Assembly (NCBI GenBank): GCA_965279085.1
Contig: OZ257149.1
Coordinates: 2,914,001 to 2,978,000, forward strand
DNA length: 64,000 nt
DNA from: UBA7672 sp965279085
GTDB lineage: Bacteria > Pseudomonadota > Alphaproteobacteria > Caulobacterales > Hyphomonadaceae
Direction of reading: 5' to 3'
Made by a program: the position numbers and the translations under genes. Positions 17,342 through 26,414 of the stretch are shown here, one piece after another (the stretch's first letter is position 1; each line of letters opens with the position of its first letter). Below the pieces are notes generated by a model. The model made no database searches, was not told the DNA's origin, and saw nothing but the letters and a program-made list of their open reading frames with translations.

Positions 17342-17809
17342 ATGAGCAAGGCCTTCACGAAGGAAAGCGACGACGACGGCGTCCTCGACCTGTCTGAGCG
17401 GGAGATTTCGTCCTTTCCCAACCTCGTCACCGCGCAGGGCCTGGTCCAGATAGACGCCGAGATCGCCCGCCATAGCGTCGCCCACGCCGGAGCCCTTGCC
17501 GCGGACGACAGGGAAGCGGCGGCTCGCGCCGCACGCGAACTGCGCTACTGGACCGCCCGCCGCAACAGCGCGCAGGTCCAGCCCGCGCCTGCTGGTTCGG
17601 ACGAAGTGCAATTCGGATCGGCGGTGAACATCGTGCGCGAGGATGGCCGCAGATTGTCCTTCCGCATCGTCGGCGAAGACGAGGCGGATCCCGCGCAGGG
17701 CTTGCTTTCCTGGGTGTCGCCGCTAGGTCGCGCCATGATGGGCAAGGGCGTCGGCGAAGAGATCGAGGCGGGCGCCACGGAAGCGACGATAACCGCGATC
17801 TCAGCCTAG
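17342..17809 (+). CDS. GreA/GreB-family transcription elongation factor-like protein
   Basis: 155 residues. The N-terminus (LVTAQGLVQIDAEIARH) resembles the start of the Gre coiled coil, and the C-terminal half (VNIVREDGRRLSFRIVGEDEADPAQG, SPLGRAMMGKGVGEE) is the FKBP-like Gre domain that docks in the RNA polymerase secondary channel. The tip of the coiled coil lacks the usual acidic ENAEY-type motif of GreA, so RNA-cleavage stimulation may be lost or altered. It overlaps the end of the convergent GFA gene by 4 bases. Confidence 0.8.
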   Translation: MSKAFTKESDDDGVLDLSEREISSFPNLVTAQGLVQIDAEIARHSVAHAGALAADDREAAARAARELRYWTARRNSAQVQPAPAGSDEVQFGSAVNIVREDGRRLSFRIVGEDEADPAQGLLSWVSPLGRAMMGKGVGEEIEAGATEATITAISA

Positions 17810-18249
17810 ACCTGGTTGATCTTCATGCCTGCGAAGAATTCCTGCGCGGCCGGGCTGTCGCCCGTGATCTCGCCTTTCACGTCCTCGCAGAATTCAACCC
17901 AGCTGATCTTCGATTCGACGCCATACTGGATCTCGATGTCGGCCAGCTCGGGATCATCCAGCGATCCGATGGTCACATAGATGCGCGCCTCGGGCGTATT
18001 GTAGGCGAAGGTCAGCGGCGTGCCGCAGTCCCGGCAGAAGCCGCGCGTGGCGAGATTGGACGAGGCGAAAAAGGCCGGCTCGCCACTCGTCCATTCGAGA
18101 TTGGACTTGGCGCATCCTGCCAGCGCCGCGAACACGCCGCCGGTCGCGCGCTGACACATGCGGCAATGGCAGACGTGGGGCTTCTCGACCCTGTCGACGT
18201 GCATCGCATAACGCACCGCGCCGCACTGGCATCCGCCGGTGATAGCCAT
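17806..18249 (-). CDS. GFA-family (glutathione-dependent formaldehyde-activating enzyme-like) zinc protein
   Basis: 147 residues from ATG 18249. The zinc-binding cysteines follow the family pattern: GGCQCGAVRY, CHCRMCQRATGG and GFCRDCGTPLTF. True Gfa activity is disputed for most members, so a precise reaction is not claimed. The start codon overlaps the last base of the upstream gene's stop codon (TGATG arrangement), pointing to translational coupling. A longer in-frame opening to 18315 lacks conservation. Confidence 0.88.
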   Translation of the reverse strand: MAITGGCQCGAVRYAMHVDRVEKPHVCHCRMCQRATGGVFAALAGCAKSNLEWTSGEPAFFASSNLATRGFCRDCGTPLTFAYNTPEARIYVTIGSLDDPELADIEIQYGVESKISWVEFCEDVKGEITGDSPAAQEFFAGMKINQV

Positions 18250-18734
18250 CACTGGTCCTCGCTCAGGCCGTCGATCTCGACCTTCCAGCGGCCGCGCTTC
18301 AGCACTTCGCTGCATTCGGCGCCGAGACGGCTCTGCGGCTGGATGCGCGAGTAGGCTGTGAAGTTGTCTTCGCCGGCCCGGCGCCTGAACGTCTCAAGCG
18401 TCGCGGTGCGGGCGGCATCCGAACGCGACAGGTTCATGCCCGCCGCCTTTCCAGTCTGCGCGCGAACCGTGGAGAAGCTCTCTATCAGCGCGGGACTGGC
18501 GTCCTTTGCCTGCGTGATGGCGTTGAGCTGGGGGGCATGGCCTTCAGCCTGCAGCCATTCGGCGAATTCGGCATGGACCAGCGCTGCTCCTTCGACGCGC
18601 CCCTGGCAGACGCCCAGCATGTCCAGATCCGTCTGGGAGAATGCCGCCGCCAGTTTTCGCCCCTCGACATAGTCGTCTTGCGCGTGGGCGGCAGGGCAGA
18701 GCACGACAAGGGCAAGTGCAGCCAGACGGGTCAT
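18249..18734 (-). CDS. Secreted helical protein of unknown function
   Basis: 161 residues from ATG 18734 with a signal peptide (MTRLAALALVVLCPAAHAQ). The remainder is mostly helical, with cysteines in MLGVCQGRVEG and GAECSEVLK that could form one disulfide. No family is recognised. It is translationally coupled to the GFA gene. In-frame sequence up to 18914 exists but has no start with a ribosome-binding site and precedes the signal peptide. Confidence 0.65.
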   Translation of the reverse strand: MTRLAALALVVLCPAAHAQDDYVEGRKLAAAFSQTDLDMLGVCQGRVEGAALVHAEFAEWLQAEGHAPQLNAITQAKDASPALIESFSTVRAQTGKAAGMNLSRSDAARTATLETFRRRAGEDNFTAYSRIQPQSRLGAECSEVLKRGRWKVEIDGLSEDQ

Positions 18735-18892
18735 GGACGTTCCGTAAGATTCAACCTTGCGGTAAGATTGCCATGCAAAAGTGTCTGAACGTAAGGCGGT
18801 TTTCTCATGGGTTCGCAGAGCCGGAGGAACTGACTCAGGCGGTTGGCGCGGGGCTTTGCCTGTGCTGGCATGCCTTTCGAAGGGACTAGGAC

Positions 18893-19255
18893 ATGCTGTT
18901 CGGCGGGAAGCCAAAACCCACCCTGTTCAGCCGTACGCTGGTTGGCGAATGGCGCGCCGACACGACGTCTGGCGATGTGAAGGGCGAGATCACGGCCGTT
19001 TTCAACACGGACGGCTCCTACCTGACGCGCAACCGCATGGAGATTCGCGGCGTGCCGGCCGATCCGGTCACCCAGTCCGGCCGCTACCGGATCGAGGCCG
19101 TCGACAAGGCGCGCTTCAAGCTCTTCACCATCGACGAGAACGGACAGCCGATTTCGACCACGGTGCGGTCCTTCCCTGACAAGAACACGATGGTCAACGA
19201 GGTCGGCCGCATCACCTTCAAGCGTGTCGAGCAGCCGGAACAGCCGCTGTTCTGA
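18893..19255 (+). CDS. Conserved-looking hypothetical protein, lipocalin-like strand pattern
   Basis: 120 residues. After a short basic N-terminus the sequence reads LVGEWRADTTSGDVKGEITAV, then alternating strands (SGRYRIEAVDKARFKLFTID, VNEVGRITFKRV), resembling the WxY-type repeats of small lipocalin-like or DUF-type beta barrels. No signal peptide is visible. No function can be given. It is divergent from the gene ending at 18734. Confidence 0.65.
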   Translation: MLFGGKPKPTLFSRTLVGEWRADTTSGDVKGEITAVFNTDGSYLTRNRMEIRGVPADPVTQSGRYRIEAVDKARFKLFTIDENGQPISTTVRSFPDKNTMVNEVGRITFKRVEQPEQPLF

Positions 19256-19327
19256 CTTTCCCCAACGGTAGAAACATGTCCTGATGCCTCCCAAGGTCGC
19301 GCTGACGGCCGTTCGGGGAGAGACGTC

Positions 19328-19798
19328 ATGAAAGCCATCATCGCCGCCGCCGTCCTGGCGTCCGCAGCGCTCGGCGCCATTGCGCCTGCCGTCGCGCAGG
19401 AGACCGGCATCACCGTCCGCTCGATCCGCGTGCTGGCGACCGATCCGGAAGCGCTGGCGAAGTTCTACGCTGAAGCGCTCGGCATGTCGGAAACGCGCCG
19501 CCCGGTCGATACGGCGACGTTCAAGGAAATGGTCCTCAACTCGGGCTCGACGCCGGAGCTGGCGAGGAGAGCGACTACCACGCCCATCGTCATTGCGACC
19601 CGCCGCGCGGGCGATCCGAAAGCCGGCGGCATGGCCACGCTGATCCTCGAAGTGCCGGACATGGACAAGGCGATCGAGCGCGCCACGAAGGCCGGCGCCA
19701 AGCTGATGCGCCCGGTCGCTAAATCGACCGAGGGGCTGAGCTACGCCTTCCTCACCGACCCTGACGGAAACCAGTTCGAATTCCTGCTCCGGCAGTAG
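19328..19798 (+). CDS. Exported VOC-superfamily (glyoxalase/bleomycin-resistance-like) protein
   Basis: 156 residues. A signal peptide (IIAAAVLASAALGAIAPAVAQ) precedes a single VOC module: VRSIRVLATDPEALAKFYAEALGM, LILEVPDMDKAIERATKAGA and FLTDPDGNQFEFL with the C-terminal metal-ligand glutamate. Export of a VOC protein is less common than cytoplasmic location. The metal histidine usually found in the first strand is not evident, so catalysis is uncertain. GGGGAGAG precedes the ATG. Confidence 0.83.
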   Translation: MKAIIAAAVLASAALGAIAPAVAQETGITVRSIRVLATDPEALAKFYAEALGMSETRRPVDTATFKEMVLNSGSTPELARRATTTPIVIATRRAGDPKAGGMATLILEVPDMDKAIERATKAGAKLMRPVAKSTEGLSYAFLTDPDGNQFEFLLRQ

Positions 19799-19887
19799 CC
19801 CGTACCGGTTTTTCGAGGGGGCTCCCGCTCCCGCTTCACATGGACTATCTAGAGCCAAACCCCGTGTTCCGGCCTCAGGAGACCCCC

Positions 19888-21318
19888 ATGCGCGATTACC
19901 TGAAATTCTACATCAATGGCGAATGGGTCGATCCGGTCACCCCGCGCGTTCTGGAAGTCCAGAACCCAGCCACCGAGGAAGCCTACGCCCGCATCTCGCT
20001 GGGCTCGAAGGCTGACGTGGACAAGGCCGTCGCCGCCGCCAAGGCCGCTTTCCCCGCCTTTGCCGCGACCACGAAAGAGTATCGCGCCGACCTGCTCGAC
20101 AAGATCATCGCAGTTTATCAGAGGCGCCTCGGCGACATGGCGGGCGCCGTCTCCGAAGAAATGGGTGCGCCGATGTGGCTCGCCGCCGCCGCGCAGGCCC
20201 CGTCGGGCCTTGGCCACCTGATGCAGGCGGCAGGCTATCTCCGCACGTTCGAGTTCGAAGAGCGCCGCGGCAAGCACCTGATCCGGAAAGAGCCCATCGG
20301 CGTCTGCGGCTTCATCACGCCGTGGAACTGGCCGCAGAACCAGATCGCCTGCAAGGTCGCGCCCGCGATCGCCGCCGGCTGCACCATGGTTCTGAAGCCC
20401 TCCGAAATCGCGCCGATCGACGCCATCATCTTCGCTGAGATCATGCATGAAGCCGGCGTGCCGAAAGGCGTGTTCAACCTCGTCAACGGCGACGGTCCCG
20501 GCGTTGGCGCCGCGCTGTCGGCTCACCCGGATGTCGACATGATGTCCTTCACCGGCTCGACCCGCGCCGGCGTGCTCGTCGCGCAGGCCGCGGCTCCGAC
20601 CGTGAAACGCGTCGCCCAGGAACTCGGCGGCAAGTCGGCCAACATCGTCCTCGACGATGCCGATCTCGCGAAGGCCGTGAAATCCGGCGTCATGCAGATG
20701 ATGACCAACACGGGCCAGAGCTGCAACGCGCCCTCGCGCATGTTCGTCCCGCGCGCCAAGAACGAGGAAGCAAAGGCCATCGCCAAGGCCACTGCCGAGA
20801 CCGTGAAGGTGCAGGACCCGAAGACCGCCGAGAAAGGCGCCATCGGGCCGGTCGTCTCCGAAGCTCAGTGGAACAAGATCCAGGGCCTCATCAAGAAAGG
20901 CATCGAGGAAGGCGCGACGCTGGTCACCGGCGGCCTCGGCCGTCCGGACGGTCTCAACCGCGGCTACTATGTGAAGCCGACCGTGTTCGCTGACGTGCGC
21001 AACGACATGACCATAGCGGTCGAGGAAATCTTCGGGCCCGTGCTCTGCATCCTGCCGTACGATACGGAAGAGCAGGCGATCGCCATGGCCAATGACACCG
21101 TCTACGGCCTCTCTGGCTACGTGCAGGGCGAGCAGGAACACGCGCAGAAAGTTGCGCGCCAGCTCCGCACCGGCATGGTCCACATCAACGGCCAGGGTTC
21201 GGATCAGACCATGCCCTTCGGCGGCTTCAAGCAGTCGGGCAATGGCCGCGAGTGGGGCGTGGAAGGCATCCACGAATTCCTCGAGACCAAGTCGGTCTTC
21301 GGTTTCGCAACCGCCTGA
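19888..21318 (+). CDS. NAD(P)-dependent aldehyde dehydrogenase
   Basis: 476 residues. The catalytic cysteine is in NTGQSCNAPSRMFV, the general-base glutamate in VAQELGGKSANIVLDD, and the substrate/cofactor segment FITPWNWPQNQIACKVAPA is typical. The end PFGGFKQSGNGREWGVEGI is the family signature. ATG 19888 follows GGAGACCCCC; the frame also opens at 19840 but adds 16 unconserved residues. Substrate unknown. The next gene starts 14 bases after the stop and is probably co-transcribed. Confidence 0.93.
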   Translation: MRDYLKFYINGEWVDPVTPRVLEVQNPATEEAYARISLGSKADVDKAVAAAKAAFPAFAATTKEYRADLLDKIIAVYQRRLGDMAGAVSEEMGAPMWLAAAAQAPSGLGHLMQAAGYLRTFEFEERRGKHLIRKEPIGVCGFITPWNWPQNQIACKVAPAIAAGCTMVLKPSEIAPIDAIIFAEIMHEAGVPKGVFNLVNGDGPGVGAALSAHPDVDMMSFTGSTRAGVLVAQAAAPTVKRVAQELGGKSANIVLDDADLAKAVKSGVMQMMTNTGQSCNAPSRMFVPRAKNEEAKAIAKATAETVKVQDPKTAEKGAIGPVVSEAQWNKIQGLIKKGIEEGATLVTGGLGRPDGLNRGYYVKPTVFADVRNDMTIAVEEIFGPVLCILPYDTEEQAIAMANDTVYGLSGYVQGEQEHAQKVARQLRTGMVHINGQGSDQTMPFGGFKQSGNGREWGVEGIHEFLETKSVFGFATA

Positions 21319-21331
21319 GATAGGCAAGCAC

Positions 21332-22165
21332 ATGCGCAGGCGGGATTTTCTCGGCGGCGCGATGATGACGGCGGCGGCGTGCACAACGCCGCCGCCTGCG
21401 TCTCCGGCAGACTTCGCGGCCGTGCGCTGGTTCACCGCGCGGGATGGCGTGCGCATCGCCTGGCGCGATTCCGGCGGTCCGGGCGTTCCGATCCTCTTCT
21501 GCAATGGCGGCGGGCAGGCGATGGCCGTGTGGTCGTCCATCGCCGGTCCGCTATCGGCGCAGCGGCGCGTGATCCTTCACGACCGGCGCGGCAATGGCGA
21601 AAGCGATTCGGGCGCACCCGAGAGCCACAACTTCGCGACCTTCCGCGACGATGCACTGGGCGTGATGGACGCGGCCGGCGCGGACAGGGCGATCGTCTGT
21701 GGCCTCGCCTTCGGCTCGCGCGTCGCGTTGCGCATGGCGCTCGATGCGCCGCACCGCGTGCCCGCGCTCATGCTGTTCGACGCCACCGGCGGTCCTGCCG
21801 CGCCCGAGCCCGAACGCCGCGCGGGCGCTGAAGAGGCCGCCCGGCTGAGAGAGGCGGCGGGCATTTCCACGCCCACCCGCGACCCGGCATGGACGGCGAC
21901 GCGCCATCCCGAAGCGCAGGCGTTCAACGCGCGCGCCCTGCAGGGCCTGCCGCCCTGGATCGAGGGACTTTCATCGATGCGAACGCCCACCCTGGTCGCC
22001 GTCGGCGAACAGGATCCCAATCTCGAAGGCGGCCGCAGGCTGGCGCGCGAAATACCCGGCGCGCGGTTCGAGGCCATGCCGATGACCGGCCATGGATCGA
22101 ACGCCCAGCGCCCCGACCTGCTTCTGGCCCTGATCCGCGACTTTGTCGCAAGCGTAAGCCTCTGA
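21332..22165 (+). CDS. Exported alpha/beta-hydrolase-fold protein lacking the nucleophilic serine
   Basis: 277 residues. The N-terminus MRRRDFLGGAMMTAAACTT carries a twin-arginine-like motif followed by a possible lipobox cysteine. The fold is clear (ILFCNGGGQAMAVW, RVILHDRRGNGESD, acid in VAVGEQDPNL, histidine in MTGHGSNAQRPD). However, the nucleophile elbow reads CGLAFGSR, with alanine at the position normally serine (GxSxG). It may be a non-catalytic member or use another residue. Its position 14 bases after the aldehyde dehydrogenase suggests linked function. Confidence 0.82.
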   Translation: MRRRDFLGGAMMTAAACTTPPPASPADFAAVRWFTARDGVRIAWRDSGGPGVPILFCNGGGQAMAVWSSIAGPLSAQRRVILHDRRGNGESDSGAPESHNFATFRDDALGVMDAAGADRAIVCGLAFGSRVALRMALDAPHRVPALMLFDATGGPAAPEPERRAGAEEAARLREAAGISTPTRDPAWTATRHPEAQAFNARALQGLPPWIEGLSSMRTPTLVAVGEQDPNLEGGRRLAREIPGARFEAMPMTGHGSNAQRPDLLLALIRDFVASVSL

Positions 22166-22259
22166 AAGCCCGTGCTTTGGAGCCCCGCTGTTCCATTGGC
22201 GTTCATAATCTGACCACTATCTAAAAGACTGCAGGACTACGCCCTCAAGGAGGCGAACG

Positions 22260-22787
22260 ATGTTCAGGAAAGCACTTGCCGCAGCGTTGGTCGCCAGCGC
22301 CGCCTTGCTTGCCGCATGCGAAAGCGGCCCCACCCCCTACCAGCCAACCGCCGACAGCGGCGACCGGGGCTATTCGGAATCGCGTATCGAGAACGACCGC
22401 TACCGCATCTCGTTCAAGGGCAACTCCCTCACGGACCGCGAAACGGTCGAAAACTACATGCTCTATCGCGCCGCCGAGCTGACGCTGCAGAACGGCTACG
22501 ACACCTTCACCATCGTCAACCGCGACACCGACAAGGACAGCCGCACGCGCTCGTCCGGCGGTTTCATGGGCACGCGCCTGTCCTATGTTTATTTCGTGCC
22601 GAGCTATGGCTGGGTCGGCGCCTGGGAGCCGTACTGGACGCCGTCGCGCTACGAGCAGGTCACACGCTACGAAGCCTATGCCGAGATCGTCATGGCGCGC
22701 GGGGCCAAGGGTTCGGACCCCAACGCGTTCGACGCGCGGCAGGTGTCGCAGAACCTCGCCAGCCAGATCCAGCGGCCCGCCTCGTAA
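22260..22787 (+). CDS. Lipoprotein (CC0125/CC1285-like family)
   Basis: 175 residues. Signal MFRKALAAALVASAALLAACES has a lipobox (LAAC). The core YSESRIENDRYRISFKGNS, then ENYMLYRAAELTLQNGYDTF and FVPSYGWVG, matches a family of alphaproteobacterial lipoproteins first seen in Caulobacter; recalled likeness only. Function unknown, presumably in the outer membrane. AAGGAGG at 22247-22253 precedes ATG 22260. Confidence 0.8.
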   Translation: MFRKALAAALVASAALLAACESGPTPYQPTADSGDRGYSESRIENDRYRISFKGNSLTDRETVENYMLYRAAELTLQNGYDTFTIVNRDTDKDSRTRSSGGFMGTRLSYVYFVPSYGWVGAWEPYWTPSRYEQVTRYEAYAEIVMARGAKGSDPNAFDARQVSQNLASQIQRPAS

Positions 22788-22853
22788 CTGCCACCCCCGC
22801 TAGTCGGCCTCCGGCGCCGGCGCTAGTCTGTGCGCGGCTTCGGAGGGGATTCG

Positions 22854-23339
22854 ATGAAATCGTCGTTCATGGCGCTTGTGGCGCTGCTCGCGGCAGGCGC
22901 GCTTGAAGCGCACGCCCAGACTCCCGCCCCAACTCCATTCGAAGCCAGCGCGACCGGTCTCGCCGGCGCGTGTCTCGCGGCGAAGCCGACCCCTGAAGGG
23001 GCGCCAGCGGCCGTCACGCTGTGCGAGAAGCTGATCGTCGACCTCAATGCGCTGAAGGCGGCGAGCGCATCGCTCAGCCCGCATGACTCCAACGTCTACC
23101 ATCTCGTCACAGGCATGGCGCAGTCGCGCGTGGCCGCTTCCTTCGGCCGGATCGACGGCGTCCGCTCGGCGCGTGTCTGCCAGCGCACCGAACAGGCATG
23201 GAGCCACACGGCGCAGGTCGTCGCCGCAAACTCGCCGGCCTACGCCAGCATGATCGAGACGCTGCGGACGTCGACCCAGACGACGATCGGTACATGCCGC
23301 TCGGAATTCGGCACGCCTGCCGGCGCCACACCGCTCTAG
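22854..23339 (+). CDS. Secreted protein of unknown function
   Basis: 161 residues. ATG 22854 follows GGAGGGG and starts a signal peptide (FMALVALLAAGALEAHAQ). The mature part contains three cysteines (GACLAAKP, TLCEKLIVD, RVCQRTEQ) plus one near the end (GTCRSEFG), which may form two disulfides. No family recognised. It is one of several small secreted proteins in this part of the window. Confidence 0.7.
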   Translation: MKSSFMALVALLAAGALEAHAQTPAPTPFEASATGLAGACLAAKPTPEGAPAAVTLCEKLIVDLNALKAASASLSPHDSNVYHLVTGMAQSRVAASFGRIDGVRSARVCQRTEQAWSHTAQVVAANSPAYASMIETLRTSTQTTIGTCRSEFGTPAGATPL

Positions 23340-23437
23340 CGGCCGAAGGCGGCTTCGCGGATGATTCTCGGGCCTTTTTAGCGCTCTTGCCGCACGTAAA
23401 CGCGACCGCAACCTCGTGGGCGTAGGGTTCGCGGCTC

Positions 23438-24370
23438 ATGACGCCCGCTGTTTCCATCATCATCCCGACCTTCCGCCGCCCCGCGCGCGCGGTCGAGGCT
23501 GCGCGTTCGGCGCTGGCGCAGGACGGCGCGACGGACTTCGAGGTCGTGCTCGTCGACAATGATCCCGCCGGCAGCGCGCTTGATGCGTTGCGTGCACTCA
23601 ACGACCCGCGCGTCGTTATTATGCACGAGCCCCGCGCTGGCGTCGCCAATGCGCGCAATGCCGGCCTGCGCGCTGCGAGGGGAGAGTTGATCGCCTTCCT
23701 CGACGATGACGAGATTGCTCCGCCGCGCTGGCTCGCCGAACTCATGCGCGTGCAGGCATCCGTCAACGCCGATGTCGTCTTCGGTCCGGTCCGAACGAAG
23801 CTCGCAGCAAAGCCGCGCGATCACGCGGAATATTTCGAAGCCTTCTTCGCGCGCGATCCGGGCCACGCCGAGGGACTGATCGACGTATTCTACGGCTGCG
23901 GCTGCAGCCTCGTTCGCCGCGCAGCGTTGCCGTCAGCGGAGCCCTTCTCCGGTGAGCGCAACGAGATCGGCGGCGAAGACGATCTCCTGTTCCAGGGTCT
24001 CGAAGCGGAAGGCGCACGATTTTCCTGGGCGCCGGACGCCTTCGTCTGGGAAACGCCCGAGCCCTCGCGCGTCACGCTGGCCTACACGCTGAAGCGCGCC
24101 TTCGCCTACGGGCAGGGTCCCGCCACCAAGGCGTGGACGGGTCCGAAGCGCGACCTTTCCGCCATCGCGTACTGGATGGCTGTCGGCGCCGGCCAGACAC
24201 TGATCTACGGCGCGCTGGCGTTCGGCTGCTTCCTCGGCAAGACGGGCAGGCGCGCTTTCGCTTACCGCCGCTTCGTCGAAGGCGTCGGCAAGCTGCTCTG
24301 GTTCCCGGTGATCAAGCCGCGCTTCTACGGCGCCGCGAAGCTTCCGAAGACGAAGCCAGCAGCAGCTTAA
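23438..24370 (+). CDS. Family 2 glycosyltransferase
   Basis: 310 residues. The GT-A fold starts at VSIIIPTFRRPARAVEA, with VVLVDNDPAGS and the metal-binding DxD-type segment LIAFLDDDEIAPPRWLAEL, then the acceptor-site GGEDDLLFQGLE. A C-terminal hydrophobic stretch (YWMAVGAGQTLIYGALAFGC) may associate with the membrane. The donor and acceptor sugars are unknown; a role in surface polysaccharide or lipid glycosylation is plausible. Its stop overlaps that of the convergent CDF gene. Confidence 0.87.
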   Translation: MTPAVSIIIPTFRRPARAVEAARSALAQDGATDFEVVLVDNDPAGSALDALRALNDPRVVIMHEPRAGVANARNAGLRAARGELIAFLDDDEIAPPRWLAELMRVQASVNADVVFGPVRTKLAAKPRDHAEYFEAFFARDPGHAEGLIDVFYGCGCSLVRRAALPSAEPFSGERNEIGGEDDLLFQGLEAEGARFSWAPDAFVWETPEPSRVTLAYTLKRAFAYGQGPATKAWTGPKRDLSAIAYWMAVGAGQTLIYGALAFGCFLGKTGRRAFAYRRFVEGVGKLLWFPVIKPRFYGAAKLPKTKPAAA

Positions 24371-25332
24371 GCACAATCCTTGTCGGCGCAGTCCTCGCCC
24401 TCGATCTCGATGGTCGCGTGGTCGATGTCGTATTTCTCGTGCAGCCGCGCCTTCAGCCGCGCCACCACGCTCGGGCCCGAGGCGTCGTCGCGAATGCGCG
24501 CGTGCATCGTCATCATCGAGCGCCGCCCATCCAGCGACCATAGGTGCGCATGGTGTATGTCCACGACGCCTTCCACATTGTCGGTGAGGTCGTGCGTCAC
24601 CGCGTCGAGGTCAACATGGCGCGGCGCTCCTTCGAGCAGGACGTGCGCGCTCTCGAATGTCAGCGTCCAGGCCGAACGCAGGATGATCAGCGAGACCAGC
24701 ACCGACAGGATCGGGTCGGCCTGAACCCACCCGGTGTACATGATGATGATAGCCGCGGCGATCGCCGCCACTGACCCGAGTAGATCGCCTGCCACGTGGA
24801 GCAGGGCGCCGCGCACATTGAGATTGTCGTGATCCGCCCCGTGCAGCACGGCGAAGGAAACGACGTTCACCGCAAGACCAGCCGCCGCGACCCACAGCAT
24901 CAGGCTGGGCTGGATAGGCTCGGGACTGTTCAGCCGCCCGATCGCCTCGACCACGATCCACACAACGATGGCGAACAGCGTTAGCCCGTTGACGAAGGCA
25001 GCCAGAACCGGAAAGCGCCGGAAGCCGAACGTACGCAGCGATGTCGGCTGCCGCCGGGCCATGCGGAAACCGATCCACGCGAGCGCGAGGCTGCCGAAGT
25101 CCGACAGCATGTGGCCGGCGTCCGCGATCAGCGCCAGCGACCCGGCGATGAGGCCGCCCGCCAGCTCGACGCCCATGAAGCCGCCCGTCAGCAGCGCGGC
25201 GATGCCGATCCGCGACTCGTTCTTCTCGTCGCCGCCATGATGATGATCGTGCGCATGGCCATGCGAATGCCCGTGACCATGATCGTGGTCATGACCGTGT
25301 CCGGCATGGGCGTGGGAATGGTCGTGCGCCAT
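24367..25332 (-). CDS. Cation diffusion facilitator (CDF) metal exporter
   Basis: Exports divalent cations such as Zn2+, Co2+ or Cd2+ in exchange for protons. The N-terminus is strongly histidine-rich (HDHSHAHAGHGHDHDHGHGH), a cytosolic metal-sensing or chaperoning arm. Six transmembrane segments follow, with metal-site motifs ADAGHMLSDFGSLAL in helix 2 and HVAGDLLGSVAA in helix 5, and a C-terminal cytoplasmic domain. 321 residues from ATG 25332; a GTG at 25341 three codons upstream is an alternative start. Confidence 0.93.
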   Translation of the reverse strand: MAHDHSHAHAGHGHDHDHGHGHSHGHAHDHHHGGDEKNESRIGIAALLTGGFMGVELAGGLIAGSLALIADAGHMLSDFGSLALAWIGFRMARRQPTSLRTFGFRRFPVLAAFVNGLTLFAIVVWIVVEAIGRLNSPEPIQPSLMLWVAAAGLAVNVVSFAVLHGADHDNLNVRGALLHVAGDLLGSVAAIAAAIIIMYTGWVQADPILSVLVSLIILRSAWTLTFESAHVLLEGAPRHVDLDAVTHDLTDNVEGVVDIHHAHLWSLDGRRSMMTMHARIRDDASGPSVVARLKARLHEKYDIDHATIEIEGEDCADKDCA

Positions 25333-25439
25333 GCGGCTCACTTAGGCGGGGCGGCCCGCAAACGCAAATGAATACAATGCTATGATATATCGCACGCTCC
25401 TTTATTGCAGGCGCGGCGAAGCGCGGAATATGGTCGGCG

Positions 25440-26414
25440 ATGGCTGATGGGACGATACTGGTCGGGGATGCGGGCGGCACGAATGTGCGCTTCGCGCAGG
25501 CGCACGTTGAAGGCGGGCGCGTCACGCTGTCCGACATCTGGAAACGCCCCGGCAAGGACTACGACAGTTTCGAAACCGCGCTAGACGCGTGGCTGAAGGA
25601 AACCGGCGCGAAGTTCGATGGCGCGTCGTTCGGCTTTGCCGGCGTCACGGGCGGCCGCCATGTGGAACTCCTCAACCGCGGCTGGACGGTCGATCTCGAC
25701 GCGGTGAAGCGGCGGCTCGGCGTCGAGCGTCTGGTGGCGATCAACGACTTCCTCGCCATGGCGCGCTCGGCGCCCGAGCTTTCTGGCGACCAGCTGATCC
25801 AGCTATCAAAAGGCCAACCCACACCCAGGGGCTCGCTTGCCGTCGGCGGTCCCGGAACAGGGTTCGGCGTCGGCCTGCTTCGCTGGAGCGCGCAGGGCTG
25901 GATCGTCGTCGGCGGCGAGGGCGGGCACCAGGCTTTTACGCCCGAGACCGACATCGAATGGAAACTTGCCGAGCGGTTGCGCAAGAAGCTCGACTATGTG
26001 TCGAACGAGATCGTCACGGCGGGCGCCGGTTTCGAGGACACGCGTGATGCCCTCCACGAAATCATGGGGCTCAAGGAGCGCAATCTCACCCAGGCCGAGA
26101 TGATCGACGCCGCGCATGCCGGTGATGCGCTCGCGCTGGAATTCTGCCGCCTGCGCGCGCGAGCCGTCATGACATGCATGGGCAACATGGCGCTTCTCTC
26201 CAACGCGACCGGCGGCGTCTACATCGCGGGCGGCGTCGCCCAGCGGCTTGAACCATGGCTCAAGGAGCGCGCGACGCTCGACCGCTTCTACAGGCGCGGC
26301 GAGCGCACCGACCTGATGAAGCCCATTGGCGTCAGCCTGATCACGGCCGAAGCTGCCCCGCTGATCGGCTCGGCGCATCTCTGGCGCGACGAACAAGCGC
26401 GCGGTTGGCTGTGA
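25440..26414 (+). CDS. glk: Glucokinase
   Basis: Phosphorylates glucose to glucose 6-phosphate. The ATP-binding phosphate-1 motif is LVGDAGGTNVRFA, the active-site aspartate lies in VAINDFLAMA, and the glycine-rich AVGGPGTGFGVG and GGEGGHQAF are typical of bacterial Glk. Length 324 matches the E. coli-type enzyme. The stop codon overlaps the GTG start of the following SDR gene, so they are co-translated. Confidence 0.92.
   Translation: MADGTILVGDAGGTNVRFAQAHVEGGRVTLSDIWKRPGKDYDSFETALDAWLKETGAKFDGASFGFAGVTGGRHVELLNRGWTVDLDAVKRRLGVERLVAINDFLAMARSAPELSGDQLIQLSKGQPTPRGSLAVGGPGTGFGVGLLRWSAQGWIVVGGEGGHQAFTPETDIEWKLAERLRKKLDYVSNEIVTAGAGFEDTRDALHEIMGLKERNLTQAEMIDAAHAGDALALEFCRLRARAVMTCMGNMALLSNATGGVYIAGGVAQRLEPWLKERATLDRFYRRGERTDLMKPIGVSLITAEAAPLIGSAHLWRDEQARGWL

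Noticed and set aside
19849..21540. 563-codon open frame opposite the aldehyde dehydrogenase
   Set aside because: Antisense shadow; the plus strand has all aldehyde dehydrogenase motifs.
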